64,000 nt of DNA. Origin: Sorex araneus (taxonomy: Eukaryota > Chordata > Mammalia > Eulipotyphla > Soricidae). How positions within the stretch are numbered: position 1 is the first letter of the stretch; each line of letters begins with the position of its first letter. Both the position numbers and the translations under genes were made by a program. This document shows, piece by piece, positions 22,801-35,124 of this stretch. The DNA lies in assembly GCF_027595985.1 (NCBI RefSeq), contig NC_073313.1:103713552-103777551 (forward strand). Reading direction: 5' to 3'. The notes beneath the pieces were generated by a model. That model was not told where the DNA came from, searched no databases, and saw nothing but the letters and a program-made list of their open reading frames with translations.

Positions 22801-25360
22801 TTCTTAATTCAAGGTAGCCCAGAAAATACAAGTATGATGGATAGGAAAGGGCTAAGGGAAGGATAGGATGGAAGAAAGTCTTTCTCTACATTGGGTGGAT
22901 AAAATATTCTGGCTTTTACTGCAGACATTAAGAAAGCAAGATCAGCCCGCCTTTCTGGAGAAATTAACCTTTGTATCTTGCTTATGGCTCCTCCTTTCCA
23001 TGTGAAGTATTTAACTTATTAAATGTCTGTGTGTGAATTCCTTTCATTCTTTTAAACATTGTTATAAATTTGGTATAATGAATTTCTTCATTGCAATTAG
23101 TCAGATGAGGAAACTTAGACTTACATAAGAGGTTTCCCCAGTCACACAATTGGTATAAGTTCACCAACATTCTAACTCACAAAATAGGAGTCAGCAGATG
23201 AAATAATATTAATGGTCAATAGTAAGGATCTATTAATTCCTCCTATACACCCTAAGGAAAATAGTTTGTGGCCAGTAGGGTAACATTGGGAACACACAAA
23301 TTCTCCTGGTCTCCCATGAATGGGAGACTGTGAGAAGAAACAATTCACCGTGTGCTACCTAGAACTTTCCTTCCTGCTGTGGAGGACCATGGATTTCCTA
23401 GCTGCTCCATTATGGCAGGGTCAGAAATGTGGACATCACATCCTCATTTGACTAAGACACACACCAAGGATCAAATTCCCTTAATGCTGGAGGTATGAGA
23501 GACTAAGAGGGCCTGCAATTTTATCCTGTTATCACCTTATGGCAGATGAACAAAACCTAATTCATAACAATGTTAACTGTGATAGCACAATAAAGGGACT
23601 CTACAAGGTTCAGCTTAATCACGTCATGTGGGTCTCAGTACAATGAAGCTGTATACCCAGCACTATGCTTACACTCCTAAAAAGAGTGCTATTTGATACA
23701 GAGGCTAGGACCCTGACATTTCCAAACCCAATTAAATTTAGTGGTAATATATAGGAATAAAGATGGAGAGGAAAGGCTCTATGGACCAAAGCTTAATAAG
23801 TCATGTCTCTGATATGACATCAAGAGTCACAGAGTTGCTAAGTGGGGCCTCTGGAGGTCAGCGTGCATGCTTCTTGCTGACTCTGCACTGATGAGTGGGA
23901 CAGCAGTCTGGGCTTTGATGGTGCCCTACCTGATAGCCAAATAACGTTCATGCCTATGATTTCATTGCATCCTCCAAATACCCCAACAACGTAGGTGTGT
24001 TCTAGGTAGCCAAATGGAATCTCAGAATAGTCATTTCCTTACACTCATCATACCAGAGTTCATCAACTTTGAAATTCTTCCCACCATAATACGAGTCTGG
24101 GATGGTCTCTCGAAGGATGCACTGATCCCTGTTGCACTTCAGAGTTCTGCAGTCCCGCTTGCTGCTACTGGAATATAAGCACGTTGGAGAGAAACAGAGC
24201 TAAGAGTATCCCTTCTTCTTAGCATGACGCTGTCTGGGAGGTAAGTACTCCTTCCCTATAATCTGGAAAGATTCTATGGCAGAAGTTAGAAGTTCATTCT
24301 CAGCTAGAGAAACCTGAGTAGACCTGACAAAGAGCAACTGTACTCTTGGGCTGGTTAAGCAAGAAAAGCCATGTCTAAACAGTTTCCTAGAACTTTTCCT
24401 GCATCTGTGTCCAAGTTGAACAGTGTTTAGCTCACCCCATTGCCTCCCATCATAAAGTAATTTAGATTAACCATGGACCAAGGGGTTAAAAAGGCCATTG
24501 TGTTTTGCCCCCACCACATGGCTCTGACCCTTGCACAAGGTGAGATATTTCAGCCCTCCCTCATATCTCTGATAACAGTGTGACTCACGTTTTCTCCCCC
24601 TTGGGACCTTAGTGACCCACTGCTAGTGTGATGGTTAATGGGGGAAAAAAGGTCAAAAATGGTTATTTATTTCATATTGCAGCAAGCCAAGCTCAGACTT
24701 TCTGAAAGAGCTTCCTCCAGCAAAACATCCATTCATCCCTCTCTCTAGTCTGTCACCTGGACAACCTATGCTAACTATACTCTCCATGTCAGGCAATGTG
24801 CTAAAGGGTGGTAGGGCAACAAGGGCAAACACAGTAAAGTCTATACCTTGTAGGAGCTAATAGCTGATCTAGAGGAGATAAGATATGCACATCTCACTGT
24901 GATACAGGGAACAACATGGTCTGTTCGGTTAGAGACATGGACAAAGAGTCAAAGATAAGAGTGTCGGGAGCTCATTTTTTTTTTAAAAAAAATAGCCATG
25001 GAGGTCACCTCAAGTCTCCATTTATATGAAATGAAGGTCTAGCACTATTTGAGTTTCTGGGAAAAGAACTGTCCAGAGAAACTCCTTCTAGCTAAAGGAG
25101 CACAGGAAATGGAGAAATAGTGGGACTTGGAGGGACTAAGGTGAGAATATTATGCTTTTAGCATACCCAGAACTATGCATTTCCCTCAAACAAAGTGGCT
25201 CTGATGGAGACAGTGACCTGGGCCCCAGTCTTTCTCTCCTCATCTCCTTCTCTTGGATATGTCTCCAAAACTATTATGGAGCAGACTCATTGCCCATTGA
25301 GGCAACCTGAGAAAAATCTCAGGACCAGAGGAAAAACAGTGGTTAAAAGACATCTGAAAA
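22800..25360. other. CLDN2-MORC4 intergenic region, mostly unrecognised
   Basis: A possible antisense MIR fragment lies near 23945-24060. Otherwise no repeat or gene recognised. A cysteine-containing open frame on the minus strand (about 24002-24172) is noted among the findings. Confidence 0.45.
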
Positions 25361-25361
25361 G

Positions 25362-25520
25362 AGGGCTGGGTTGAGAGTATAACAGGTAGGGCCTTACATG
25401 TGGCCATCCTGGTTTCAGTCTTCAGAACCATGTATGGTGCCTGAGTTCTGCAAGGAGTTATCCCTGTGCACAGAGCCAAAAGTAAGTCCTGAACACCATT
25501 GGGTTTAGCCCCAAAAAACA
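25362..25520 (+). mobile_element. SOR SINE, diverged
   Basis: 'GGGCTGGGTTGAGAGTATAA' to 'TTGGGTTTAGCCCCAAAAAA'. Confidence 0.75.
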
Positions 25521-25529
25521 ACAAAAAGA

Positions 25530-26400
25530 GAATGAGTACAGTTCTGGTGGCACAGAAATGAAACCCTGCAGGGATAACTGTTCCTTCCCAATCAGCCTGG
25601 ATATGTAGACAAGAGGATTGATTTGTGCTATCAGCTACCCACTCTGGAACGCCAAGGCCCTAAGCTAGGAAGTACATATGCCTCTCCTCAGTTGATTGAC
25701 ACCTGGCCTTCATCCAGCTTGATCTCCTGGCCCAAGCGGCTCCTACCTTTAATGAGAAGTTGTATTATCTCAACGGGAAAAAGCCTCAAACAGGAAGTCC
25801 AGCAGGTTATCGCTCCCTTTTTCTTTAAGTGGTGGCTCACTACAAACTATGATGTGATTGCAGATAAAATATTAACAGGCTGTTATCAGGCAAAGCCATG
25901 CAGAGGCTATAATCTAACCACCTTCCTCACTTCACACAATTTACCACTTTCTTGAATCTAAGTAATTTCTAACTAACACTAACCCACAATAAATTCTGAG
26001 CATTCTCCACAAAACAAGTCTTAGGTCCCAACAAAACAGTATGTAGTATATGTAAAAGCAAATCATCAGGTAGGTTCCAATTTCCTGTTGTCCTTGAAGT
26101 CCCATTCCTCCAGAATGGCACCGTAGTCAACTACTAGGAAGGCTTTCTGAAGATTTCTACTTGCCTAAGACTTTGCAGTGATAGCACTGAGAAAGCTTGC
26201 AAGCTTTCAAACAGACAGAAGCAAGTGCAGTGGGATGTCAAATTAGATGCTAGGTGAGTATGAGCTGTGTGGCAGGCAATCCAGAATTTCTTAGCCTTTT
26301 CCCTCCAATTATTCTAACAGTTACTATTGAATACAGTCTATCTGGGTTGCTCAAGGGTCATACCAATCACACCTAAAGTACCAAGAGAAGATGCTCTTTC
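25530..26400. other. Unrecognised intergenic sequence
   Basis: A 110-codon plus frame (25623-25955) has no domain that I recognise and is not called as a gene. Confidence 0.45.
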
Positions 26401-26405
26401 TAGTC

Positions 26406-26566
26406 TTTTTTTTTTCATTTTTACCACAGCCAGCAGTGCTCCAGGCTTACTCCTGGATCACTACTCAGGGATCACTCTAAGCAGGCTTTGAGCACCATAA
26501 AGGGTGCCAGGGATTGAACCTGGGTTGGATTCATGCCTTACCCTCTGTACTATTGCTCCAGCCCCT
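26406..26566 (-). mobile_element. SOR SINE
   Basis: Antisense: T-rich tail, 'CAGTGCTCCAGGCTTACTCC', 'GGATTGAACCTGGGTTGG', 'GTACTATTGCTCCAGCCCC'. Confidence 0.88.
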
Positions 26567-27479
26567 CTTTGCAGTCTTTTCACTTGAATTTATTTGTTGT
26601 CTTACCCAATGGGTTTCAAGAGGGTAGATATGCATCTTTCACAAAGGATATCAGATGATATTGTAAAGGCCTTACTCCTTTGGTGTAAAGGAACTGAATG
26701 ACTTGATTAAGGAGCAAGTACATTTTTTAGGGAGAGAAACACATTCAGCCTAGATTTACCATGGACACAAGAAATCATGGGTGTTCTCAGCTTAGCCCTA
26801 AAAGGAGTGAGAAGATTAGATGAATGGATTTTTTATATGGTACGCAAATTCAGGGACAATGGATATTTGAGGTTTGAATGGGTGTTGGGCATGGAGCAGA
26901 AAGACTCAGTAATATTAAATATCCTTCAACCAAATGATACAAGTTTTAAAAATGGAGGCAAATGAGAAAGGTGGTAGCATCTTCCTCTTGTCAATTCCAG
27001 AGGCACACTGAGTGGTTAATTTGATTCCTCTCCATGTAATAATAAACCAATATGTTCTTGAGTGTCACTTTTTCACTCCACAAGAGACTTGCCCAACTCA
27101 GCACTGTCTGGGGAGGGATAGGTTGTGTCCTTTTAAAGGAACCAGTGAGAACACTCACAAGCAGAGGTCAATAAGTCCAAGACCTCCTGGAGTGTAATAT
27201 TAGGATCTCTATGGCTGTTTTGATATCAGGAATGCTGCCAAGAAACAGCTCTGCGTGAAAAACGCAGTCAAGAGGACATGAACTTGCACGTTGTTGGGAG
27301 GGATACTCGTTACATAAGTGAATAATTTCCTGATCATGAGGGCCGTTAAACATTGTCTGAGATTGTAGAACTTTCTTCCTTGGGAATTCCTACTGATGTG
27401 AGTTGATTTTAGTATTTTATTACCAAAAGGGAGAAGAGGAGACTAATCATTTTCAAGGTAATGGTGGAGTGGGAAAAAA

Positions 27480-27690
27480 ACCTGGGGTCTGGCATCAGGA
27501 AAAGCTGGGCCTGCTTTTGTCACCGCACTCTATTATCTGTGCGTTTTGGGGAACAGCACTTCAATTCTTTACTCTTCAGTACACTTGCCTGTAAAAATGG
27601 GGATGATATCTGCCTCAGAGCATGGTCAGAGCATAGAGCAGATCCTCAACAAAAAGCTCACGTGTTTATCCATATTGGTGACCTAAAGGG
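27480..27690 (+). mobile_element. MIR SINE
   Basis: 'CTTGCCTGTAAAAATGGGGA' and 'ATGATATCTGCCTCAGAGCA' match the MIR core and 3' part in sense. Confidence 0.65.
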
Positions 27691-27903
27691 CATCGTCAAA
27701 GTCACCACAGAATGTTTATGCCTTTGGGGTGTAAAGGCAGATGACAGAGCATAGCTTCTACTGCAGATCCAAATTGACATTAATAAGGGGTTATTCTTCC
27801 AAAGACCAAACTTCTCAAGTTCAAATTTTGCAAAAGGCTAAATACCATGAAGACCTTGAGCAGGCTTCTTACATACTAGATTCTATTAATGGAAGTTAGG
27901 AGC

Positions 27904-27975
27904 AGGCCAGAGAGATAGTGTGTGGTCCCTGATTACCATCAAGTATGGCACAACCGCCTACAACCAAATAAACAA
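27904..27975 (+). mobile_element. SOR SINE fragment, internally deleted
   Basis: 'AGGCCAGAGAGATAGTG' head joined directly to 'GTATGGCACAACC' and a tail. Confidence 0.5.
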
Positions 27976-27985
27976 AAGCCAAGGA

Positions 27986-28160
27986 GAGGGCTGGAGAGAT
28001 AGAACAGGGGTTAAGCATAGTATCTTGGATGCAGTCAACTTGGTTCAATCCCTGGCACCATGTGATCCCTTGAGCATAGAGCCAGTAGCTTTCCCCTACC
28101 TCCCAACATTACCGGGTCAGCCTCAATCCCGTCTTCCCTAAAAGAAACCAAAGCAAAAAC
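27986..28160 (+). mobile_element. SOR SINE, diverged
   Basis: 'GGGCTGGAGAGATAGAACAG', 'TTCAATCCCTGGCACCATGT', then an A-rich tail. Confidence 0.8.
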
Positions 28161-28389
28161 ATAAGCCAGAAATTGGAAGGAAAGGGGGATGGGGAGAACT
28201 TTTTAATTTCATTCAGGTTCTATGGAAAATTTCAATGGACAAGTCATCATCTATTAAATTCTAGTGCTAAAGTAAATGCTTTATACAAGGGAACAGCAAA
28301 CTAGGGTTAATTTCCCAAACACCAGGACAAAGTAAGGAAAGTTTTAACTAATCCGTGCCATCTGATTGCACCCTTGTTGAGCAAATTTA

Positions 28390-28700
28390 ATAAAACCATT
28401 TCTTGCTGTTGTTCCCAACCCCTTGTTCCCTCATTCCTCATCCTTCAAATCATGTGTCCTTTTCCTCAAGCCCTCTATGGTGTTTCTTATTCACCCCTCT
28501 ATCCAGTAGTCACTTTTCATATACTATCCCCTATGCTAGAAACACCCTCCCCACACACCTCCACCTTTCTGTTCCTTGTAAGTTAGGCCATCTAAAAGAT
28601 CAGGACTTTTGAAATGCTTTCTTGAGCTCCTGCCTTAGGTCTTCTTGATATATCTTAAGGACTCAGTGAGCAGACACATGGTGTTTGGTAAATAAAAGAC
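28390..28700 (+). mobile_element. L2 LINE fragment
   Basis: CT-rich 'AAACACCCTCCCCACACACC', 'AAGGACTCAGTGAGCAGACA', 'GTTTGGTAAATAAAAG' recall the L2 3' end. Confidence 0.45.
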
Positions 28701-28749
28701 AGCTCAAAAATTTCAGCTATTATTATCTAAAAGTGAGCTGTGGATTTTT

Positions 28750-29345
28750 GGTGATTCATATAAAAATGGTTAGCTTGGGATTAGGGATAATTAATAAAAA
28801 AAATTCTCAAGATTTTATTTTCCAATAGAGAATTCAATACTCATTGGGCTTCACTTAAAGATTGAAACCTTTATATAGCTTCAAACTGTCAGCTCTTTCA
28901 AATAATCTCATTTATTGTTATTGTATCTTGTGCCTTACCTTTCAAATCAGGAGATATGGCTCATGAATTTTATCTCTGTCTAATGTAAGTCACGAGTTAG
29001 AGATATTCTTGTTGCCAAGTACAGGTTATTCATTTGGCAAAAATGACATAATAGCTTGAGCTCAGCCCAGCTTTCCCAAGTAAACTCCCAGGCTTCAGAG
29101 TGAACATGGGGCTACAGAAAAAAAGCTTTGATGCTGGAGATTGCCTCTGGGAACTGAGAGCTTGCCAATTAAACCTCTGTCTCCAAATTGTTAAACCAGA
29201 TTATTTGCAATCATAGGATGTGGGCAAGCGAATATTCCTATCCCCTGGGGCCACTTCAGTCCTCTAGTCCACTGCTAGGTGCCTATTTGTTCCTGCAACT
29301 AGCATTCATGTACTGAATGACTTCTTCACACAGATTGAGGATTGA
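28750..29345. other. Unique intergenic sequence
   Basis: Nothing recognised. Confidence 0.5.
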
Positions 29346-29349
29346 TTTC

Positions 29350-29510
29350 CTTGAGACATGTTGTTTTGTTTGCTTGGGGATGACACAACGCAGTGTTTGG
29401 TGGTCTACTCCTAGCTTGGTGGTCAGCGGACCATGTGATCCCAGGAATCAAACCAGAGTCAGTGACATGCAAGGCAAGTGCCTTACCTGCTGTACTATTT
29501 CTCTACCCTG
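29350..29510 (-). mobile_element. SOR SINE, diverged
   Basis: 'TGACATGCAAGGCAAGTGCC' and 'TGCTGTACTATTTCTCTACC' mark the antisense head. Confidence 0.75.
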
Positions 29511-29513
29511 TTG

Positions 29514-29680
29514 ATTTTTTGGGGGGGCACACCCTGCAGTGCTCAGGGGTTACTCCTGATTCTATGCTCAGAAACCACTCCTGGAGGTTCTTGGGGGACC
29601 ATATAAGATGCTGAGAATCGAACCCAAATTGGCATGTAAGGAAAACACCTTACCCTCTATACTATCTCTTTAGCCCTCTG
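29514..29680 (-). mobile_element. SOR SINE
   Basis: 'CAGTGCTCAGGGGTTACTCC', 'GGGGGACCATATAAGATGCT', 'ATACTATCTCTTTAGCCC'. It abuts the preceding copy in the same orientation. Confidence 0.88.
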
Positions 29681-30164
29681 GTTTTTGATTGTGGAGGATT
29701 CCTCTGCCTTTTTATGAAATAAAACTGTAATGTATTTTAGTAAAAGTAATAAGGAACTGGAGATTTCCCAGTTCTTTTTAGTTCTTTTTAGTTCTCATTC
29801 TCAAGATCTGGTCTGTATAGATGTCCTTTGATTTGATTATTTATTTCTCAGTATTTAAAATTGAGTGCTAGGGAGACTCCTTTTGAAAATATTCAGAATG
29901 AGGTAAAGAACATCCTGATTCCTGTTCTCGTTTGGTATTCTAATTAACCAAATCAAAGATCAGCTAGAGACACATTAAGCAAGGCCAGCTCACACTGATT
30001 CCCTGCCAGTAATGTGTCCGTTTTTCCATGATTAGAGCTTAATGTGCTGGACTGTTATTTACCTCCCTCATACGGTATTTATCCAACCCCTTTTCTGAAT
30101 GAGGTGCTGTTTTAGGCCTTTGAAGACTGAGATATGAACAAAACAGTTCCTGTCATAAATTCAT

Positions 30165-30235
30165 TCACTAACAATTATTTCCTGATTACCTACTGTATGC
30201 CAGGCACTGTGATAAGCTCTGGCACATGTTTGCTG
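30165..30235 (-). mobile_element. MIR-like fragment
   Basis: 'TACTGTATGCCAGGCACTGT' and 'GATAAGCTCTGGCAC' are classic antisense MIR motifs. Confidence 0.5.
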
Positions 30236-30369
30236 GTGAAAATAGGAATTTCCCTTCCCACCATAGAACTTACTAGTGAAGGAGGAATGAGACTTTATGT
30301 TAAAAACTGTACATCATGGCACACAGTAGGTACCAAATTAACATTACTGAAGGATGGAACAGTATAGAA

Positions 30370-31000
30370 TTGCTAGTTGTGGCAAGTGCTATATTTTAGA
30401 ACAGGAAGCAGTGCTAGTGAACAAGGTGGCCTGGGAAGGCTTCAGAAGACTGACAGTTACACAAAGAGCAAAAGGATGAGGCCAAGACTGGAGATACGAG
30501 CATCCCAGTGGGGGTAAAGGATCTGAGGCAAGACCTTATTATATTCTAGTAGAAAGACCACATTAAGGGTAAGAGTGATATGTTAGGAGTAGCAAAGGAC
30601 AAATCAGAAATAGGCAGGGGTTTTTCAGGACAATGTAAGGAGTATAGAGTATTCTAACTGCAATGAAAAGTGACTGAAGGGCTTTAAAGAAGGGTCACAG
30701 TCACGTGATCTGAGTTATATATTAATAAAATCATTGGTTGGAGTGGTAAGACAACATAGGTGTAGGTAACAAGAGTGGAAGCAAGGACATCAGTTAGAAG
30801 TTGCAATTATCTATTGGGAGATGAGAGTTTGGATTAAGGTAGCTGTAGTAAAATTTAATGGAGTGTAGATACATTTTGGACAGAATGGACATATTTCTTG
30901 ATAACTGGGTATTGAGGACTTGATAATAGGAAACGTAAGAGTGACTTAGATGTTTCTAGTTTCAACAACTGGATTGGATAGGTTGAAGTGTCATTTTCTA
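30370..31000 (+). repeat. Ancient ~1-kb mammalian repeat
   Basis: 'GAAGGGCTTTAAAGAAGGGT', 'CACAGTCACGTGATCTGAG', 'AAGTTGCAATTATCTATTGG' follow the same old repeat as 17450-18120. Confidence 0.45.
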
Positions 31001-31099
31001 AAATGAGGAATCGGTGTCACTTTTTATTTTTTAATGTTTTATTTGAAATGTCTGTGAAATGTGTCACTGTAAATTTAGGCAGATGAATGTTTTAGTATG

Positions 31100-31680
31100 A
31101 CTCTAATAGGAATGACAAGATTGAAGACATTTTTACTGACTCTTAGAAGTAACACAAAAATGTTCAACGGAAATGTCATATCTGGCTGAGTTAATCAGAG
31201 GAATTTTCAGGAGGGGGGAGGTGGGGAGGAATGACATTTGAGCCAAGGGAAAGATGACAAGAGAGAGCATTCTAGGTAAAGGGAATGAAACAGCAAAGTA
31301 GAGGAGGGATATTCTAAAGGCAGTTTCACACACCGAAAAAAAATGCTGTTTACATGGAACTTGGCTTGCGATTGGAATTTTGGAAGATGAGAGTTGAGAG
31401 AAAGCGTTGTTGAAGCCAGATGGGAACAGCTATTGCACTTGGTTGGCAACTGGGAGCACTAGACTTTAAGAAGAGGCACAACCTGATGAAGTAATCAAAA
31501 CCAGTTTAGTGGCAGCATGGTAATTGGAAGAGTAAGATTAGACAGAAAGGAAAGACAGTAAAGAATCTATTTCAATTAGCAAGGCATGGGGAAATAAGTA
31601 CCTAAATGCTGGTTGTAGAAATGGGAAGTTAGGGGGAGAAATGTGAGACATCTGAAAAGAAAATAGTTTACTTAACAGAA
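31100..31680 (+). repeat. Second ancient purine-rich repeat copy
   Basis: 'GGAATGACATTTGAGCCAAG', 'TAAAGGGAATGAAACAGCAA' are typical of old interspersed repeats with the same order. Weak. Confidence 0.35.
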
Positions 31681-32081
31681 TAGCCAGAAAACCCTCATTT
31701 TCTGAATGTCAGTTACCTCCAAACAGTATCCTAAGTTCTGCTAAGGATACCACACTTGCCAATCTCTCCACTACGGCATTTAACATACTATAGGGACCAC
31801 ATGCTGGTATGGTTTCATTATAAATCTCTATCAAAGAGGTAGTCCTGGTGTCATCATGAATGTACTCACACAAGTAACTGAGTTTAGAAGCAGCAGAATG
31901 GGGCTGGGAAGTGGGAAATGCCTTCGCTTGTATTACATGTCTCATGGATTAGGACAGATTTCAAACACTTCACAAACACACACATCACACACACACCCCG
32001 AATTTCCTGCCTTTTGTATTCCACGACCCTCACATTCCTCACATTCATATTGTTCATATGCATACCACATGCAGATTCTAT

Positions 32082-32256
32082 CTTTCTTGTTTTGTGGCCA
32101 CATCCAGCAGCCCTGGGGTGTGTGGTATTCTTGGCTCTTTGCTCAGGGAACCCTCCTGGTGGTGCTTGGGGGACCATATGAGTTTCTGGGGATAGAACCT
32201 GGGTCAGCTGTGTGTAAGGCAAGCAACCTACCGTCTATACTATTCCTGTAGCCCAG
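32082..32256 (-). mobile_element. SOR SINE
   Basis: 'GGCCACATCCAGCAGCCCTG', 'GATAGAACCTGGGTCAGCTG', flanked by GCAGATTCTAT and GCAGATTCCAT. Confidence 0.9.
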
Positions 32257-32289
32257 CAGATTCCATTTGAAAAAACAGAATTGGTGAGT

Positions 32290-32630
32290 GTAAGAGGAAC
32301 AAGTATTGATAGGGCAGGTAGAGGAAAACCTCTATGCTAGAGGGAAGCATTCAACGAGAAGGAAGTGGTGGGGCCGAAGGACGGAAAAGAGTTATGAATG
32401 AAACCCTATCAGCAACAGTACTGTAAACCACAGTGCACACACTTATTTTTTTAAAAAAAGAACCTCTCATAGAAGCAGATTGATGGGTGGGAGGCAAATG
32501 GGGGTAAAGGTATTGATAGAAGGAAGTGGGCAGTGGTGACAGGGGTGTGGCATTGAAATATTTTATACGTAAAAACCAATCATAAATCACTTCGAAAGTT
32601 CACAGTGACCCAAGTTTTAAAATAGTTTTC
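32290..32630 (+). mobile_element. Possible older L1 3'UTR
   Basis: 'GGGGTGTGGCATTGAAATAT', 'AACCAATCATAAATCACTT', 'TTCACAGTGACCCAAG' recall an older L1 3' terminus in sense. Moderate divergence. Confidence 0.4.
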
Positions 32631-32639
32631 ACAAATAAT

Positions 32640-33370
32640 AATACTGATTCTAATGAGGAATCCTTGGTTTAGTCTCTCCCTCCCTCCATAGTTCTTGCAA
32701 CCTCATGGGAATGTCTGTCCTGGGTTTGGGAGTCTTCTGACTGAGCTCCCCAGAGGAGAAAAATAAATATCCACAAAATTCCTCTGGACTGTTTAATTCT
32801 TTTGCACCTGCTTGACACCACCTTTCTTTTATTACATCTCTTTTACGTCCGACTTTTCACTTTTGGCATATTTTTATGTGTTCACTGTTCAATGTCGTTT
32901 GAAGAGTACCTTGAACTCCTGGGAGTACTTGTTATATAAATAAAATAAAGCAATGAATAAATAAAATATATCCTTTTACAAGAACATAGACTTGCCTTCC
33001 TTACCAACTTGGCGACTGGGAGGTGTGTTCTGAGGAATAGCAAATAGATCCTGTTGCTATAAAATATCCCACTCAAGAGCCGAAATGGCAGTTTGGTTAT
33101 AAATGAGTTTGGACTATATATTAAGATTTTTTTCAAAAATTCTATATGAAGTTTCAATTGCCAAAGGGGTGGCAGGGCTGTGGGCTGATGGGTCATGATT
33201 TAACCTTACCTCCTTTTAGCATCATGTCTGCTAAACACATTTTTCACATTTTAGTTTTTTCCTGTGACCTTGTTCTTGTTATTCATTCTGAGGTGATGCT
33301 AACATAAGCCATACATCTATTTTACTTATATATTTTTCGACAAATATTTCATTTGATATTTAAACACAGG
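32640..33370. other. Unrecognised sequence beyond the MORC4 3' end
   Basis: AT-rich; several TTTATT/AATAAA words on both strands; no gene or repeat recognised. Confidence 0.45.
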
Positions 33371-33374
33371 CCTG

Positions 33375-34270
33375 CTTGTTCTTTTAAAGAAGTTTATTTT
33401 TTCAATGAAGGAAAAATCAGCTTTATTATATAGAAAACTTGGAAAGGCAGAAGACAGGAAGCAGAAAAATATCAACCACAGTCCTATCACCTAAAGAAAA
33501 ACCAATGTTAACAGTATGGTCATGCTTAGTTTTTAAACAAAGAATAGTTTAGGTTCCATTTCTGAGGTGAGTCCTTGAATTTCCACCCCCGAAATTCGTA
33601 TGTCTCTATCACTTGCATGTACAAGTTAGTTAACTTGGTGCCTGTCTTTTGTTTCCATCTAAATTGTTAGATCCTTGAAAGTTGAAACCATGAGTTAAAC
33701 TTCTCAATTTGTCCCAAAACACCTGGTTCATTGGACCCAATATTTTCTGACTTATTTAACCTAAATGAATATAAACTATTTTAGAAAGCATATGAAATAG
33801 GCCAAGTATCACGAACATTAAAGCTTTCGGGTAACCTAGTTTTGGCAACTGTTGTTTTTCTATTCTGAATTCGTGAAATGCTACTTAAACTAGCTTCTTC
33901 CTCCACACCAAAAGCTGAATAGAAGCAGACTGATTAAGAGCCAGTATTTAGCCAAATTTATCTATATAAGGCAAGAGGTGAGAGAGAGAAGGAGAGGAGT
34001 AGAGAGGGATTGATGAATGGAGAGGAGAGGAAGGGAAGAAAGGAGGAAACGAGGAAAACACAAGGAGAGGAAAAGATGAAAGAAGAGAGTTGAGTATGGG
34101 ACAGGGGAGGAAAAGAGAGGAGGAGAGAGGAGTGGAGGCGGAGGGAAAGTGAGGAAAGTAGAGGAGAGGGGAGGGTGGGAAGAGGAGAGGAAGGTAAAGA
34201 GAAAAGAAGGGAAGAGGGAAAACAGAACAGCGAAGGTTAGAAAGGGTCTAGAGAGTATATAGTCTGGTGC
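33375..34270 (-). other. MORC4: Probable MORC4 3'UTR
   Basis: On the minus strand the ~900 bases after the stop contain a CT-rich tract, then two AATAAA hexamers (forward TTTATT at 33422-33427 and 33393-33398). Cleavage near 33375 is inferred from those hexamers only. Confidence 0.4.
33975..34230. repeat. Purine-rich low-complexity tract (GGAGA)n-like
   Basis: About 255 bases almost wholly A and G on the plus strand, built from AGGAGAG-like units. In the MORC4 mRNA it would be a CU-rich tract starting about 40 bases after the stop. Confidence 0.85.
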
Positions 34271-34424
34271 TCAATCCAGTATGTGATTTGCCTCCAGCAC
34301 TGTATACAGGATCCCATCCACTCGTTCTGAGTCAAACCCGATCTCACGAAGCTCCAAATGAGGGAGGACAGAAGTAAGGAGATAGCTGACGTGGATACGC
34401 AGCCGCGTAAGCTTTGCCAAAGCC
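34271..34424 (-). CDS. MORC4: MORC4 last coding exon (C-terminus)
   Basis: Encodes the C-terminal 50 or so residues, ending 'EANHILD' and TGA at 34271. The acceptor (CATCATACAG) is just above 34424. The first base completes a split Arg codon with the preceding exon, joining '...GDDLER' to 'ALAKLTRLR'. This conserved C-terminal segment is characteristic of MORC4. Confidence 0.93.
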
Positions 34425-34763
34425 CTGTATGATGGGCAGGAGAAGAGATGACATGAAGTCATTAGCCAACAGAACAAAATGAAGCTCCTTAAAAATGGAC
34501 CTAAGTTTTTCAACAATTATGTTTCCATTAACTAGAAAGAAGGAAGAAAGCGCAGGGAGCTTAAGCCACCAAGCACAGGGAAAGTGAGTACAACTCTCTA
34601 AGCAGTAATTCCTCAATCCTTGGGGGCCCATGAATTAAAAGTTAAGATTTTCTCCCTTATCGTGGGTACATGGGGCACATGGGGTACATGGGCGGTGAGG
34701 GGTGTCCTAAGGGCTTCTTCCCATTAGCACTCACAAGCTGATAACTAAACCCTGTTAATTAAC

Positions 34764-35047
34764 CTTTCTAGGTCATCTCCCTCTGGGGTCCGGCAGGACA
34801 CCTGAGCCTTCTGCAACATTTCCAGGTGCATCTCTGTCTCCTTCAGTTTTTCTTTCAGTTCTTGCTTTTCCTCTTTGGTTCTTTCCAGCTCCGCTTTCAG
34901 AATCTGGAATTCAGCCTGACGATAGCCCATGTGTTTCTTGCTCCAATACAGGCCTTCGGTCTCCTGGGCACTGTAGGTCACCAATTCATGCTGGACCTTC
35001 TTGAATTCAGAATGCCAGTGATTTCTTTCCTGCTCCAGCTCCTCCAC
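34764..35047 (-). CDS. MORC4: MORC4 exon, coiled-coil region
   Basis: A 284-bp exon starting in phase 0 ('VEELEQERNHW') after an acceptor CTGCAG and ending in phase 2 before a GTTAAT donor. The roughly 95 residues are rich in Glu, Lys, Leu and Gln in heptad-like order ('ELERTKEEKQELKEKLKE'), a coiled coil expected to mediate dimerisation in MORC proteins. No stop or frameshift. Confidence 0.94.
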
Positions 35048-35124
35048 CTGCAGCCCACAAAACAACAAGTCAATGAACCCACATAATATAGATATCTAAA
35101 GCAAATGCCAGGAATTCTCCTGAA

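Noticed and set aside
25623-25955. 110-codon plus frame
   Set aside because: Unrecognised composition and no supporting signals; kept as unannotated sequence.
34745-34763. Read-through of the MORC4 coiled-coil exon to 'INRV' and stop
   Set aside because: A GT donor at 34763 gives phase 2 and joins in frame to the conserved C-terminal exon.
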